Origin: Rutpela maculata
Taxonomy: Eukaryota > Arthropoda > Insecta > Coleoptera > Cerambycidae
Reading direction: 5' to 3'
DNA length: 64,000 nt
Assembly (NCBI GenBank): GCA_936432065.2
Contig: OW386287.2
Coordinates: forward strand, 72,287,804-72,351,803
Shown here: piece after piece, positions 46,619 through 56,701 of the stretch
Position numbering within the stretch: position 1 is the first letter of the stretch
Layout of the letters: the number at the start of each line of letters is the position of its first letter
Translations under genes and position numbers: made by a program
Notes under the pieces: model-generated
The model's input: the letters and a program-made list of their open reading frames with translations, nothing else
What the model was told of the DNA's origin: nothing
Database searches by the model: none

Positions 46619-46753
46619 ATGCAACCTTCGAAGGATCCAAGTATTTTTGACAGCAGTCCTAAACAGTCGGCAAATATCTTTACCTATACTGAAACACCGT
46701 TACATTCTCTCATTGGTGCGATATTTATAATCATTGCTATTTATTTTTATCTA
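46619..46753 (+). CDS. Possible first exon of a small membrane protein
   Basis: The ATG at 46619 encodes MQPSKDPSIFDSSPK, a polar stretch, and a hydrophobic segment (LIGAIFIIIAIYFYL) that looks like one membrane span. CTA|GTGAGT at 46753 is a good splice donor; without splicing the frame ends seven codons later at 46774. I do not recognise the protein. The following exon is not identifiable in the window, and transposons fill the following kilobases. It could be a host gene sharing the GRASP promoter region, or a chance ORF. Confidence 0.4.
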
Positions 46754-46839
46754 GTGAGTCAATTTTATTTATGATATACGAGTAGGTATATAATTTTATT
46801 TTGTAAAATAAAAGTCATCGTAACAATAATTTAAACTAT

Positions 46840-47290
46840 ATACAGCGTGTTTCAATTAAAAGACCCCTGGCCATTATCTCGAAAAATAAAAAAGATATAT
46901 GAAATTTGTAAATGGCGCTAAATTGTTAAATTGTTCGTTCGCGGCGCACAGAGATGGCGTTGCGGTGCTAAATTATTTTTCGGTGGCTGGAACTTTGGAA
47001 CATGATTCATATGATTAGGGGCCAGTTGTATAAACTAAGTTGAGCCAAGATCAGCTTGAACCAAGATCAAAAGCCATGATTACGATTATTGTAACAATCG
47101 TAACCTTGGCTTTTGATCTTGGTTCAAGCTGAACTTGGCTAAATTTAGTTCATACAACTAGCCCTAAGGAATAAATTATTTAGAAAATTTTATAGAAACC
47201 AGCCGTTTTGAAGGTATACATAATTTGTTTCTCCATTTTTTTGTTTATGAAAATTTTAAAAACTCCTGTTACTATATAAAAAAATACACA
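46840..47290 (+). repeat. Dispersed repeat, copy 2, interrupted by a MITE
   Basis: Homologous to 38985-39207 in the opposite orientation. The block from 46935 to 47275 aligns well once the MITE at 47018-47164 is taken out. Together the two copies form a widely spaced inverted pair around the GRASP locus. Confidence 0.65.
47018..47164. mobile_element. 147-bp palindromic MITE with TA target duplication
   Basis: GGGGCCAGTTGTATAAACTA at the left pairs with TAGTTCATACAACTAGCCC at the right, and GATCAAAAGCCA pairs with TGGCTTTTGATC around a centre near 47092. TA flanks both ends, and the related sequence near 39115 has a single TA without the insert. This fits a Tc1/mariner-type non-autonomous element. 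Confidence 0.85.
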
Positions 47291-47963
47291 GGGTTCCATT
47301 TAAATTTTTTGACTTAGACCAACTTCTGGAAAAACCGTGGTATTCAATTGTTTTCTTATGGAAAATATGAGCTCCAGTGAGCAATATCTCCAAACAAAAT
47401 TTCAAGCTTCTGCCTTAAACGACAATTAATTGGCGCCTTGTAAAACGAAGCCGTTGTCACCCGGTACACTGGCCGTTGGAGGTCTGCATACAGTGGTCCT
47501 ACAGGATCGTTGTGCCCTCGCTCCTGATGATCGGGAGCCTTTACATCCCAGGTAGCAAAGGCACGTGAAAATGACGTGAAAAAATGGTCAGGAGTGACGA
47601 GAAATGACGAGTTAGGTGACTTAAATGAAACGTGAAAATGACTTCCTTATGTCTCAGATGAATGACTCTTTGCTAGACGTTAATTTGAGGTCTTTTTCAG
47701 GTTATATTTGGTAATCCCCCCACTGGTTTTCAGTAATAGGAACATATAAAACTACATACTAGTTAGTAGTCTACTTGATAAAAATGAAATAATTAATGCA
47801 TAAATAAGTATTGTCCTATGAATTTGTTTGTTAGCCATCCGTATACTTTATTTACATTAACATATCTAATATTGTTTACCATCACTCAAATTTTTTCTCA
47901 CAAGGATTGCCTGCAAATTATAATGTTTATTAAGTTATTAAATTCATTTTTACTTACCTTTAC

Positions 47964-48054
47964 CAATTGCGGTCGGTAGGGATCGAACCTACATGTCTCC
48001 GTTGTCCGTATTACAGTACTGATTCTTCTACCAACTGAGCTATCTTAGTGGGCG
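47964..48054 (-). repeat. tRNA-derived SINE head
   Basis: The minus strand has an A box TAGCTCAGTTGGTAGAAG (48042-48025) and a B box GGTTCGATCCC (47989-47979) with a paired T arm GTAGG/CCTAC. The 5' and 3' acceptor strands do not pair and the anticodon stem is poor, so this is SINE-like rather than a working tRNA gene. Confidence 0.6.
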
Positions 48055-48466
48055 TTATTTCGGATGCTAAAAGCAGTATTCATGGTGATGTGATGTGAAA
48101 TTGAATTTCTAGCCTTATTTAAAATATATGAAAATCTTTCAAGTTCTGAAGCACTGAGCACTGAGAAGTCAAACCACTTTTTTTAAGTCGCCTGTTAGTC
48201 GCGTTTAATTCGACTAATAGTAACGTTACTGTTAGGCGAGTTTAATTTCAACTCAGAGTTGTGCGACTGTTAGGCGCATTTATATTGATTATTAGGCGTG
48301 TTTAAGTCGACTAACAGTTGCATTACTGCTAGGCAGGTTTAATATACGTTTATCTCGACTATTAAACGTGTTCATTGTTCTGCGCCATTCCATACAATTC
48401 ATGACAATAAATTTATCGCTTGCATAGTAAACACGGATGTGCTAATTGAGAAGTCATCGTGTTACC

Positions 48467-48556
48467 ATGGAAACCGAGAGTGACTGTGATATAGAAAAAA
48501 TATATGAGTTTTTACTCAAACGGTATCGCAGCCAAGGAGATAGACCACAGCAGTAG
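48467..48556 (+). CDS. Tiny ORF at the centre of the foldback element
   Basis: An ATG-initiated 29-codon frame (METESDCDIEKIYEFLLKRY, then basic/polar residues, stop TAG) occupies almost all the unique sequence between the inner arms. It may be the N-terminal remnant of a transposase, with an acidic start and an amphipathic helix. This is unproven. Confidence 0.2.
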   Translation: METESDCDIEKIYEFLLKRYRSQGDRPQQ

Positions 48557-49145
48557 CATGTCCGTGTTTACTATGCAAGCGATAGATTTAATGTGATGAA
48601 GATGGATTAGAGTATGGAATGGCGTAGAATAATGAACACGCTTAATAGCCGAGATAAACTTGCCTAAGAGTCGCGCATCTGTTAGTCGATATTAAACCCA
48701 CCTAGCAGTAACGCAACTGTTAATCGACTTAAACACGCCTAATAGTCGAGATAAACGCGCCTAACAGTCGCACCACAGTAGAGAGAAGACCAGTAGTCCT
48801 ACTCAGCCGGAACAGTTGTATAAGATTTTCAGTGCGCATGCGATGCTCCTGGGCTTAAATTATTCGATGCGCAGTAGATGGCACAACGACAGTGGACGGC
48901 AGTTATGATGCAGGGTGGGGTGGATGTTTATTTTTGTTTACGTTTACGTTTCTGAACAGTCGCCACTGTCGCCAGTATACGACGAAATGCGCGTGGGATA
49001 AAAAACAGTAGATGCGCAGTGCATTAAAAAAAAAATAAAATCGAGTACAACAAATATCAAAGGGACCGCTGCGAGTGAAACTACTGGACTTCTCTATACT
49101 GTGATCGCACATCTCTTAGTTAAAATCAAACTCGCCTAACAGTAA

Positions 49146-49616
49146 CAGGAGCGGCTTAAGGGCTGGGCAACCCGGGCGGTCGCCCGGGGCGCCGGCTCGG
49201 AGAGACGCCAACTTGAGGCAAAAAAGTATTTGTACTTTTTCAAGGTGACAAATTTTTTTTTTTCGGATTTTTATTTGCACTCTCTCCGCTGAGACGATAA
49301 AAAATTTTTTAATAGCACCCCCCCTATGAGGCGATAAAATTTTTTTTCCAATTTCTAATAGCACCCTCCCCCATGAGGCGAAAAACATTTTTTTTCGGAT
49401 TTCTATTTGCACCCTCCCCCATGAGGCGATAATTTTTTTTTCCGATTTCTAATAGCGGATTTTTATTTGCACCCCTCCCCCATGTGGCGATAAAAAGTAG
49501 TGATCGTGAAGTCCGAAGGGATATTCTTGTACTTTAGTATGAAGTACGTCCGTGATGACCTCAGGAAAGGGCGCCAAAAAGTACCCGGGTGGAAAATTTA
49601 CCTTGAGCCTCCCCTG
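49146..49616. mobile_element. 471-bp hAT MITE with 8-bp target duplication
   Basis: CAGGAGCGGCTTAAGG at the left is mirrored by CCTTGAGCCTCCCCTG at the right; AACAGTAA flanks both sides (49138-49145, 49617-49624). The interior has a CCCGGGCGGTCGCCCGGG palindrome and four to five direct copies of a CCCCCATGAGGCGATAAAAA-like unit at 49310-49495. It is non-coding. Confidence 0.85.
49310..49495 (+). repeat. Imperfect tandem repeat inside the hAT MITE
   Basis: Units of about 50-60 bp contain CACCCTCCCCCATGAGGCGA, TTTTTTTTCGGATTT and TATTTGCA. The spacing is irregular; this is not a CRISPR array. Confidence 0.7.
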
Positions 49617-49710
49617 AACAGTAACGTTACTATTAGTCGAATTAAACGCGACTAACAGGTGACTTAAAAAAAAGTGGTTTATCTTGGCCCCTCAGCACTT
49701 CCGTAGGTTC

Positions 49711-49984
49711 TCTTTTTTTACGTGTTCCCAAACCTGAATTTTTCGAGTTACTAGTATTTTTATTTATTTATAATTATTAAGAACTTATTTACTCACAACG
49801 TAATTATTACATTAATTCAGTGGCGGCGCGTTAAAAAAAAATGTTTTCTCCAGATCTCGAAATTGAAGACCAGAGAGATAGAAATCCGAAAAAAATTTTC
49901 GTCATCTCAAATTTGATGAGCGATGGGGGAAGTCAGGAGTCAACTATTTTAAGAATTTATTAATATTTATATATACATATGCGC
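49711..49984. other. AT-rich spacer
   Basis: No gene recognised. Contains a GTGGCGGCGCG motif near 49823 and a frame-poor A/T region. Confidence 0.35.
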
Positions 49985-51235
49985 CTCCCCGAAACCTGGC
50001 CCGGAGCCAGCCAGACAACCACGGCGCGTAGCCCCGTGGTGATTGTAGGGCTGGGCGGGTCAGGCTCGGTTCGGCTTGGCGACAATGGTAAAAAGAACAA
50101 TTAAAATTCCTACCCACCTAGCGTGGGTTTAAAATTAATAATAGCTTTGAAAATAATGCTGCCCACATAGGCCTAAAACTAATTCATATAAAACTTAAAA
50201 CTAGTAACTGGTTATAACACTAAATAAATTTTGGCTCCTGACTCGGGTGAAAAGCTAAACGAAAAAACCCCTACGAGAACTGCCGACCTGGTGGTCTCCC
50301 TGACGTCAGGAAAATGTGGTGGAAAAGGATAGGGTTTAAAATGTTTGAATTTTTTGAGATTTATCGGCCAAAATGGAATTTTGATGACAAAAAGAATAAA
50401 CAGAATAAAAAAAGGAACAAAAATAGAACATACAGAAAGAGAATAGAAAAGATTGGAAAGATAAAGTTGAGGAAAGATCAAAGATGGGGAAATGGTAGGT
50501 TGTGGTATAGGAAAGTATGGCTAGGGAAGAGGTTGCCGGAAGATAGGCAACGCTTGGTATGGTAGGGGGTGTTTGATCTGGAATGGGGCATTATGAATTC
50601 TGATTTGAGTTATGTTGCTGGTTAGCGGACTATCGCTCAGCTTGAAGGTGTAAAATTTTTGGGGGATTTCTTGAACGTAGTCCGCTAGTGGGGTTATGTT
50701 GTGACAACGTGCGTATAGATCTCTGAGGAAGGTGTACCTGCCAGAATCAGAAATGAGAGGCATAAATTTGTGTTCAAGAACTTTGAGTTTTCGCATTGTC
50801 GTAGCCGGAATGCTGCACCACACTGGCGCCGCGTATGTGATGGCCGGCCTGATAACCATCGTGTACAACAGTTTCTTATTTGTCCTGTTGAGTCCGTTAC
50901 CCCTAGCCAGGAGCGCGTACAGACTCCTGGACATGGAGTAGATCTTGCGTATTGTTTCATTAATATTATGTTAAACGTCAGCCATTTGTCTAAGTTAACC
51001 CCCAGATACTTCACGCACCGTTTGATTGGAATTTGCTGTCCCCCGATCGAAATTGGCGTCAATATGCGGTTCTCTGTGAACCGGTGCGTGAAGAGGATCG
51101 ACTCGGACTTCTCGGCGTTGATCCGAATCTTCCACTTGTCGTAATACGCCGTGGCACGGGCCATGTGCGCTTTCAGCGGCATATTAGCCGCTTGAGCTTT
51201 GTGTGAATGCGCGTACAGGGCCGTGCAAGTCGACG
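49985..51235 (-). pseudogene. Jockey-type LINE fragment (RT C-terminal half and 3' UTR)
   Basis: The minus strand encodes PLKAHMARATAYYDKW, THRFTENRIL, CVKYLGVNLD, then shifts frame near 50930 to SRSLYALLARGNGLNRT and VLEHKFMPLISDSGRYTF, ending at 50521. The 3' UTR shares the GC-rich block with the LINE at 21866-22645. It is 5'-truncated. It provides the uninterrupted AAATTT site (near 50760) that corresponds to the insertion point of Spy-like element 1, and the 13 codons that the other copy lacks. Confidence 0.85.
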
Positions 51236-54069
51236 CCTTGACTCACTTGACCACTAAGATTTTTAAGAGTACTTGCTTAAAGACTTTATAGTGGAACACT
51301 CAACGGCTAGATTTTGCTTTTTAATGCATTTTAATCTAATTTTATTATTAAAAGAACTCGGTACCTGTCGAATATAAATTATTTTAGATATTGTTAAAAA
51401 ACATTATCCTCGAATAAAAACGCCAATACTTATCCCTCCACGACACGGTTTATTTTTTTTTAAACTTTACACTCTGCTTACGATAACAAAATGCCATCAT
51501 TGAGTTTTAAAGTTTGTAATTCGATAAAATATAAATAAATTTAACACCGAAAAAAGACGGCAATATGACGTGATGTGTAGCACGTCATTTTAATGTCATT
51601 TATAAGACGTCATTATGTCGTCGATTTTTAATGCACTGACGTCTTTTTGACCAGAATCACAAGGTTTTGACGTCATTATAACGTACCCTTGCTACCTGTG
51701 ATAACGCAGCGGGATAGGACCATAGATCACAAAGCATATTCACAAAACATCTTTTGAGGTTGAAATGAAGATGAGAGGCGCTTCATGCCAATCTAATCTA
51801 AGGGGGCAAGCTTATAATTTACGTTAAAGTTTCCGTTGGCTAAAAAACGGCATCCGTCCTGTTTGATGGAAATACATATACCTTTAAAGATCGACTCGAA
51901 CGAACGATTCTTTGAACGAATCAAATTCACTGAACAAACCATCAAACTAAATTGTTTCAAAAAAGAACAAAATTAATATTCCAAATTTTAAATTTAGACA
52001 CGTTAGATATTCTCTCTTTGATATTTGTAAATTTTGTTGTTATTATTTTATTTTGCAACTCCATTTTTTTGTGTTATGTTGTAGTGTGGTCGTTACCAGG
52101 CCTGACGATAAGGGGGGGGGGGGTAGCCAGGGCTGCAATCCCGGGGCCCGGGCCCGAAAGGGCCCGGCACCATCACTGTTAAATACATTTTTGAATTGAT
52201 TGTATATCAAATTGTGTATTGAAAATTAATATTTTTGATTTATCCTAGCCGAGGGGGGACCCGCCAATTTGATTTTACCCCTGGACCCGTACTGGCTCTC
52301 CACGGGCGTGGTCGTTACTACCACTTGAGTGCAGCGAGTTTTATTTGAGTAAGTAATAATTATTAAACAATCAGACATTGAAATAATTAGATACAAGCAG
52401 AAGTAAATTTCAATTTAAATCGATTTATTGTATAGTTCTACTTTTAGCAACAAGCCAACAAGCCAACAAGATTCAAATTTAAACGATTCTTTTGTAGAAA
52501 TTATTGCCTAAACAAAAAGAAAAGATTTACTTACTTACTTATTTTGAGAAATTCGGAGTGTCGCGTCTCGTCGTATGCATGGAATATAATAAAGCCATAT
52601 ATATCGACTCACTTATTCTCTCGCCTTCTTATTATTACTACGGAAGACAGAAGTTTCTGTGGAGACCGGAAAAACAATACACAACAAGAAAAAAAATATT
52701 TTTATAGATACATGCGATCAAATATTAAATATATGTTATCAATCATTTAAACATACGTATTTTCCAACAAAAATTATATTTTATTATAGCTTTTGCTATA
52801 CCATAAGTCCACGGTCGTATATGTTGCAGATTTTAAATTGCAGCAAAAAAGAACAATTGAATAAAATGTTGACGCGATTTTTTACAATAAAATTTCCGAA
52901 TTTCTCTGATTTTGAAAAATTGTGGAAATTGGTCACTTTATTGAAAACCCATATAGTATTTTTAAAATAATAGCACAAACAAAACTAAAGGTGACATAAA
53001 CGTCAGCAGAGTCAGGAAAAAGTGTCTGTGAAATTTATTTGGCGAAAATGTGCATGGTTCTATTTATTGCTGCCCCCTCCCACCTCTCCCCCCTTCCTCG
53101 CAAAGGGTTATGAACCAAACGGAAATTTCGATGGCACAAACGGGCACAAACGTCAGAGAACCCATTACAGTCGAAAAATCAGAATTTATATGATTTTGGA
53201 AAACTGCACGGCCACTTTTTGAAAACCTATTTTAAAAAAGAAAAATGGCACAGACAAAACTGAACATGGCACAAACGCTCACATCATATGAACCTTTCAA
53301 TAGATTAATTCGTTTTGTTTGTGCCACAAATTAGTTTCCAGGTTCACACAGCTTTTAATTCATGGGAAAGTTGGTTTTCATTTACGGACAAAAATGTGCT
53401 TTCAGCTTTATACAGGGTGCCTTGCTTAATGTGGAACAAGCCTATTTTTTGGCCGATTTAATTTTTTTGTTTTTAAATGTAAAGCGGTACAAATTCTAAT
53501 CACCAAACACCACTAAATTATATTAGTGATTTTTTTAGAACATTGATTACACATTCTTTCCCAGCATCTTTTAATACCATTTGATCCCTAGCTTTTTAAA
53601 AATCTAAAAAATTGTATTCATACATATTTTTTTTAAATTACCCACTTAAAAAGAACAAAAACAAAGAATTTTAAAATACGTGGGATGTTTAAGAACATTC
53701 ATAAAATCGTTTATTGTTGTTTTTATTTTTTTTTAGTAATTTTTTTATAAACAATTTTTTTACGTATTGGGGAAACTTGGTATCAAGACAATGTAAGGGC
53801 TGCTGAAGAAGAATATGCAATCAGTTTAATGAAAAAAAATTGATATGATTTAGTGATTTCTAGTGTTAAAAAACACATCACAACGTAAAACCAAATTAAT
53901 ATCACCTATATTAAAAAAAAAGTTCAAACGGCCAAACAATGAAAAACTTACAGGATTGTTCGCCATATTTAAGCGAGACGTCCTGTATGTACAGGTATGA
54001 AATTTTAATAACTTAAATGTCAATAGCAACAGCAAATACGCTATACAGTACAGTATATACCAATATAAT
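51236..54069. other. Gene-free repeat-rich stretch
   Basis: 51540-51690 is the ACGTCA-rich right arm of the CCCAGGTAGC element. 52100-52320 has poly-G, GGGGCCCGGGCCCG and hAT-like relics. 53000-53330 repeats GGCACAAACG-like motifs. No gene was recognised; the open frames are chance products in AT-rich DNA. Confidence 0.4.
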
Positions 54070-54300
54070 AGAAGTAAAACCGCTGCCCAAGGAATCACTA
54101 CTTCCACATTCAGATTTTCTATCAAAGTCACTCACAACGAAAAATTTTGTATGTAGAAATAATTGTTTATGGAACTTTAATAATAAAATATTTGAAATCC
54201 TCTACCCCAAAAACCCATAAAACGATACCCCACATCGGTAATGGGGTGGGGGTGGTGATAGGGGGTGGTAGTGGGGGTGGATAAAATAAAAAAATATTTT
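54070..54300 (+). repeat. Second copy of the dispersed element at 37700
   Basis: CCGCTGCCCAAGGAATCACT through the GGGGTGGGGGTGGTGATAGG block aligns to 37715-37930 with about 93% identity by eye. The copy stops before the (CAGA)n part. Confidence 0.8.
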
Positions 54301-54465
54301 GAATACGCATGACTGTGACATCGACGCACTGAATTACATGTCACTAAATGAGAATTTGTTCAATCTATATAAGTGTTGGTTCATTTAAAAGATGGAAATT
54401 GTAGCTTTCTGATGCTTTTTTGTTTTAAACAATACAAGCAAAGGATGGACGGGAAAAATATACTT

Positions 54466-54468
54466 ATA

Positions 54469-54506
<38 letters not shown>
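54466..54506 (+). repeat. (TA)n tract, left side of the errantivirus-3 target
   Basis: ATATATAATATATAT runs directly into the 5' LTR. The tract continues after the 3' LTR at 62697. Confidence 0.9.
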
Positions 54507-54510
<4 letters not shown>

Positions 54511-54879
54511 ATATGCTAAACAAACCACATCAATGTATTCAAATATCTAAGTATCTTATCTAAATAAGTAACTTTATATTCTTATCATGGTACGTGATAT
54601 AATTTGATACATTTATCACCTAAGCGATAACAACTTCCTAGACTTCTCATGTGAAACGCTGGCACGGCAACAATTCCCAGAATGCTGTGCCTACGTTGAT
54701 ATCAAACCTTATAAATATGACCAACAGACGCATTTGCGCTCAATATACATTTAATCTTTATACCAAGCATATTAACTATTGTAACATTTATATCTAAACC
54801 AAATATAATAATATAAAATATTGTGTAAAACCAAAATAAAAGTTTTTAAAAAGCAAATCAAGTTCTAAGTGATATAAAA
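54507..54879 (+). repeat. 5' LTR of errantivirus-3
   Basis: 373 bp, TGTTATATGC to GTGATATAAAA. It contains TATAAATATG near 54710 (core-promoter candidate) and CCAAAATAAAAG near 54832 (polyadenylation candidate). Confidence 0.95.
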
Positions 54880-54880
54880 G

Positions 54881-54899
54881 TGGCGCAGTCGGTAGGATT
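54881..54899 (+). promoter_or_regulatory. Primer-binding site, serine tRNA type
   Basis: TGGCGCAGTCGGTAGGATT starts one base after the LTR. This is the form used by the 17.6/297/TED group of errantiviruses. Confidence 0.88.
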
Positions 54900-55241
54900 G
54901 GTAATAACGCCTGGAAGAAAAGCCTAACTGACGAAAACCTCCCCGAAGAATAAGGAACATCCCAAAAAAAAAGGGCCTAACTTCAGGAAAGGATCGCCGG
55001 AACAAGGAGACCTTTGACGACGGGCGGCGGATTCCAATCCCTCAATCAAAAAAAGGACCTACGTCTACAAATGAAGATTTATTACTTGTAAGTACTTATT
55101 GAATCATCTCGTTTTAAGTGCAAATTAAATTAGAATTAATAATCGCACCATTTCTTGTGCGTATTGCCGTGGAAAGAACAGTTCTGTTGTCCTTTGTTAT
55201 AAGTACAATACGTCTAAGTATCCCAAAATTAAAATTAGTTT

Positions 55242-56693
55242 ATGCCAGTAACTACCAGAAATATGGCTCATCAACAGCAACAAAACCAACAACAACAAGA
55301 GCCACAACCACTAATTCAACCTCAACCTCAACCTCACCATCAACCAGACGCTATTGAACCATATAAATTAAGCGAAATATTTTCAATTATTCCTGAATAT
55401 GACGGTAATCAAATAAATTTAAATACATTTTTAAATTCATGTAGAACTGCTTTTGGCATGGCAATTGGTAATCAGGTGGTACTTTTAACTGTTCATATAA
55501 AAAACAAATTAAAAGGCCGTGCAGCTGAACTAGTGAACTCTAGAAATCCCACTCATTGGGAAGAAATTAAGACTCTTTTAGAGAATCATTTTGGTGATAG
55601 TAGAGACCTAACCTCCTTGATACAAGACTTGCAAAGAATGCGACAACTTCCCGGTGAATCTCCGCTCACGTTTATTGCGCGCTTACAAACTCACGAAGCA
55701 AAAATGCATGCTTCTGTTCATAAACAGCGGTTAACAGCGGCACAAAAACAAGCCCAAACGCAATTAACTGAGGGCATGGTTTTGAACACCTTACTCACGG
55801 GACTAGAACCCAAACTTGCGCATGTTGTTAGGGCAAGCGACCCTGAGAATATGCTAAAAGCAATAACGAGAGTTCGAAAAGAACTCCAATTAAATTACTT
55901 TGAAACGCAAAAAACCAATCGCAGCAATAGTGCAATCACTCCCACGCGTAACCAAAACTTCCCCTTACCTGCAAGACATTGTTCTTTTTGCAAACGTACG
56001 GGACACGTCGCTAATGAATGTCGTCAGAGACAACAAAGTTCTCGACCCCCAAATTTTGGTACTCCCCAAATCTATCCTAGGCCTAATTACTATAATCAAA
56101 ATCCTGGAAATTCGCAAAATTACCAACAGCAAAGACCTAACTACTATAACCAAAATCCTGGAAGCTCACAAAACTTCCAGCAACAAAGACCACCCGTCAT
56201 TGCACCAAACCCAAATTTCAATAATGCAAGACCACCTGCGATTCAACCTAACCCTAATTATTATAGACCAAATTCAAATAGAAAAACGCTTCATCTCAAT
56301 CAAAATACTGAACCCGAAAATCTAGAGCAACAAAATCAAAGTTATTACGTTCACGATAACCCTTACGAAAATATTAACGAGGGATATTATACTGATAATA
56401 ACCCCTACGCAAGTCCGAACTATTATACAGCTAATACTTCGGAATACGACAACAGCAACGAAGACTATTATACTGCTAATAGTCCCTCCGAAAATTATTA
56501 CACGGAAGAATCCACTTTCGATACAACACCTGTATATAATCGGGATTTTCGATCAGGCCCACATGCCCAGTCGGACCCGCCTTATCACAAAACCGGAGAC
56601 CCCGAGATGACAGTATTGCAAACTCAATTTGGCAAATTGAACTTGGACAATTTCAACCCAAATCTCAACTTCCCGGAACAACAGTTCCTATAA
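55242..56693 (+). CDS. gag: Errantivirus-3 gag
   Basis: 483 codons from ATG (MPVTTRNMAH). After a Gln-rich leader the capsid region has FSIIPEYDGNQ, LKGRAAELVNSR and MRQLPGESPLTFIAR (about residues 45-215), then a CCHC zinc knuckle CSFCKRTGHVANEC at residues 247-260. A Tyr/Asn/Gln/Pro-rich tail follows with two direct copies of a PNYYNQNPG-S-QN repeat. It forms the particle core and binds RNA. Pol is open in the -1 frame across the end of gag (from before 56570), consistent with -1 ribosomal frameshifting; I did not find a textbook slippery heptamer by eye. Confidence 0.92.
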   Translation: MPVTTRNMAHQQQQNQQQQEPQPLIQPQPQPHHQPDAIEPYKLSEIFSIIPEYDGNQINLNTFLNSCRTAFGMAIGNQVVLLTVHIKNKLKGRAAELVNSRNPTHWEEIKTLLENHFGDSRDLTSLIQDLQRMRQLPGESPLTFIARLQTHEAKMHASVHKQRLTAAQKQAQTQLTEGMVLNTLLTGLEPKLAHVVRASDPENMLKAITRVRKELQLNYFETQKTNRSNSAITPTRNQNFPLPARHCSFCKRTGHVANECRQRQQSSRPPNFGTPQIYPRPNYYNQNPGNSQNYQQQRPNYYNQNPGSSQNFQQQRPPVIAPNPNFNNARPPAIQPNPNYYRPNSNRKTLHLNQNTEPENLEQQNQSYYVHDNPYENINEGYYTDNNPYASPNYYTANTSEYDNSNEDYYTANSPSENYYTEESTFDTTPVYNRDFRSGPHAQSDPPYHKTGDPEMTVLQTQFGKLNLDNFNPNLNFPEQQFL

Positions 56694-56701
56694 GCCCCTT
56701 A

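Larger units (their letters stand above)
48155..49710. mobile_element. Foldback element rich in GTTAGTCGNGTTTAA units
   Basis: Outer arms pair: AACCACTTTTTTTAAGTCGC near 48175 with its mirror AAAAAAAAGTGGTTTA near 49670, and CTGTTAGGCGAGTTTAAT near 48230 with ACTCGCCTAACAGTAAC near 49130. A second, inner palindrome spans 48350-48640 (TTTACTATGCAAGCGATA and its mirror). Many copies of (G/C)TTAGNCGNGTTTAA occur on both strands. A 29-codon ORF lies at the inner centre (48467-48556). The element is interrupted by a hAT MITE. Confidence 0.6.
47547..51700. mobile_element. Possible 4.15-kb element with CCCAGGTAGC ends
   Basis: CCCAGGTAGCAAAGGCACGT at the left; at the right ACGTACCCTTGCTACCTG followed by TG, so the last two bases have mutated. 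AT lies outside both ends. Repeated ATGACGTGA/TGACGTCA motifs crowd both subterminal regions (47575-47660, 51560-51690). The interior holds a tRNA-SINE, a large foldback element with a hAT MITE in it, and a Jockey LINE fragment. No transposase of its own was seen. Confidence 0.5.

Noticed and set aside
47964..48054. Functional tRNA gene
   Set aside because: A and B boxes are good, but acceptor strands do not pair and the anticodon stem is poor, so it was kept as a SINE.
49310..49495. CRISPR-like direct repeats
   Set aside because: Units are irregular, lack distinct spacers, and lie inside a hAT MITE in a eukaryotic genome.
52504..52978. Several overlapping frames of 60-103 codons
   Set aside because: No ATG-initiated frame has protein-like composition, and none shows splice or polyadenylation context.
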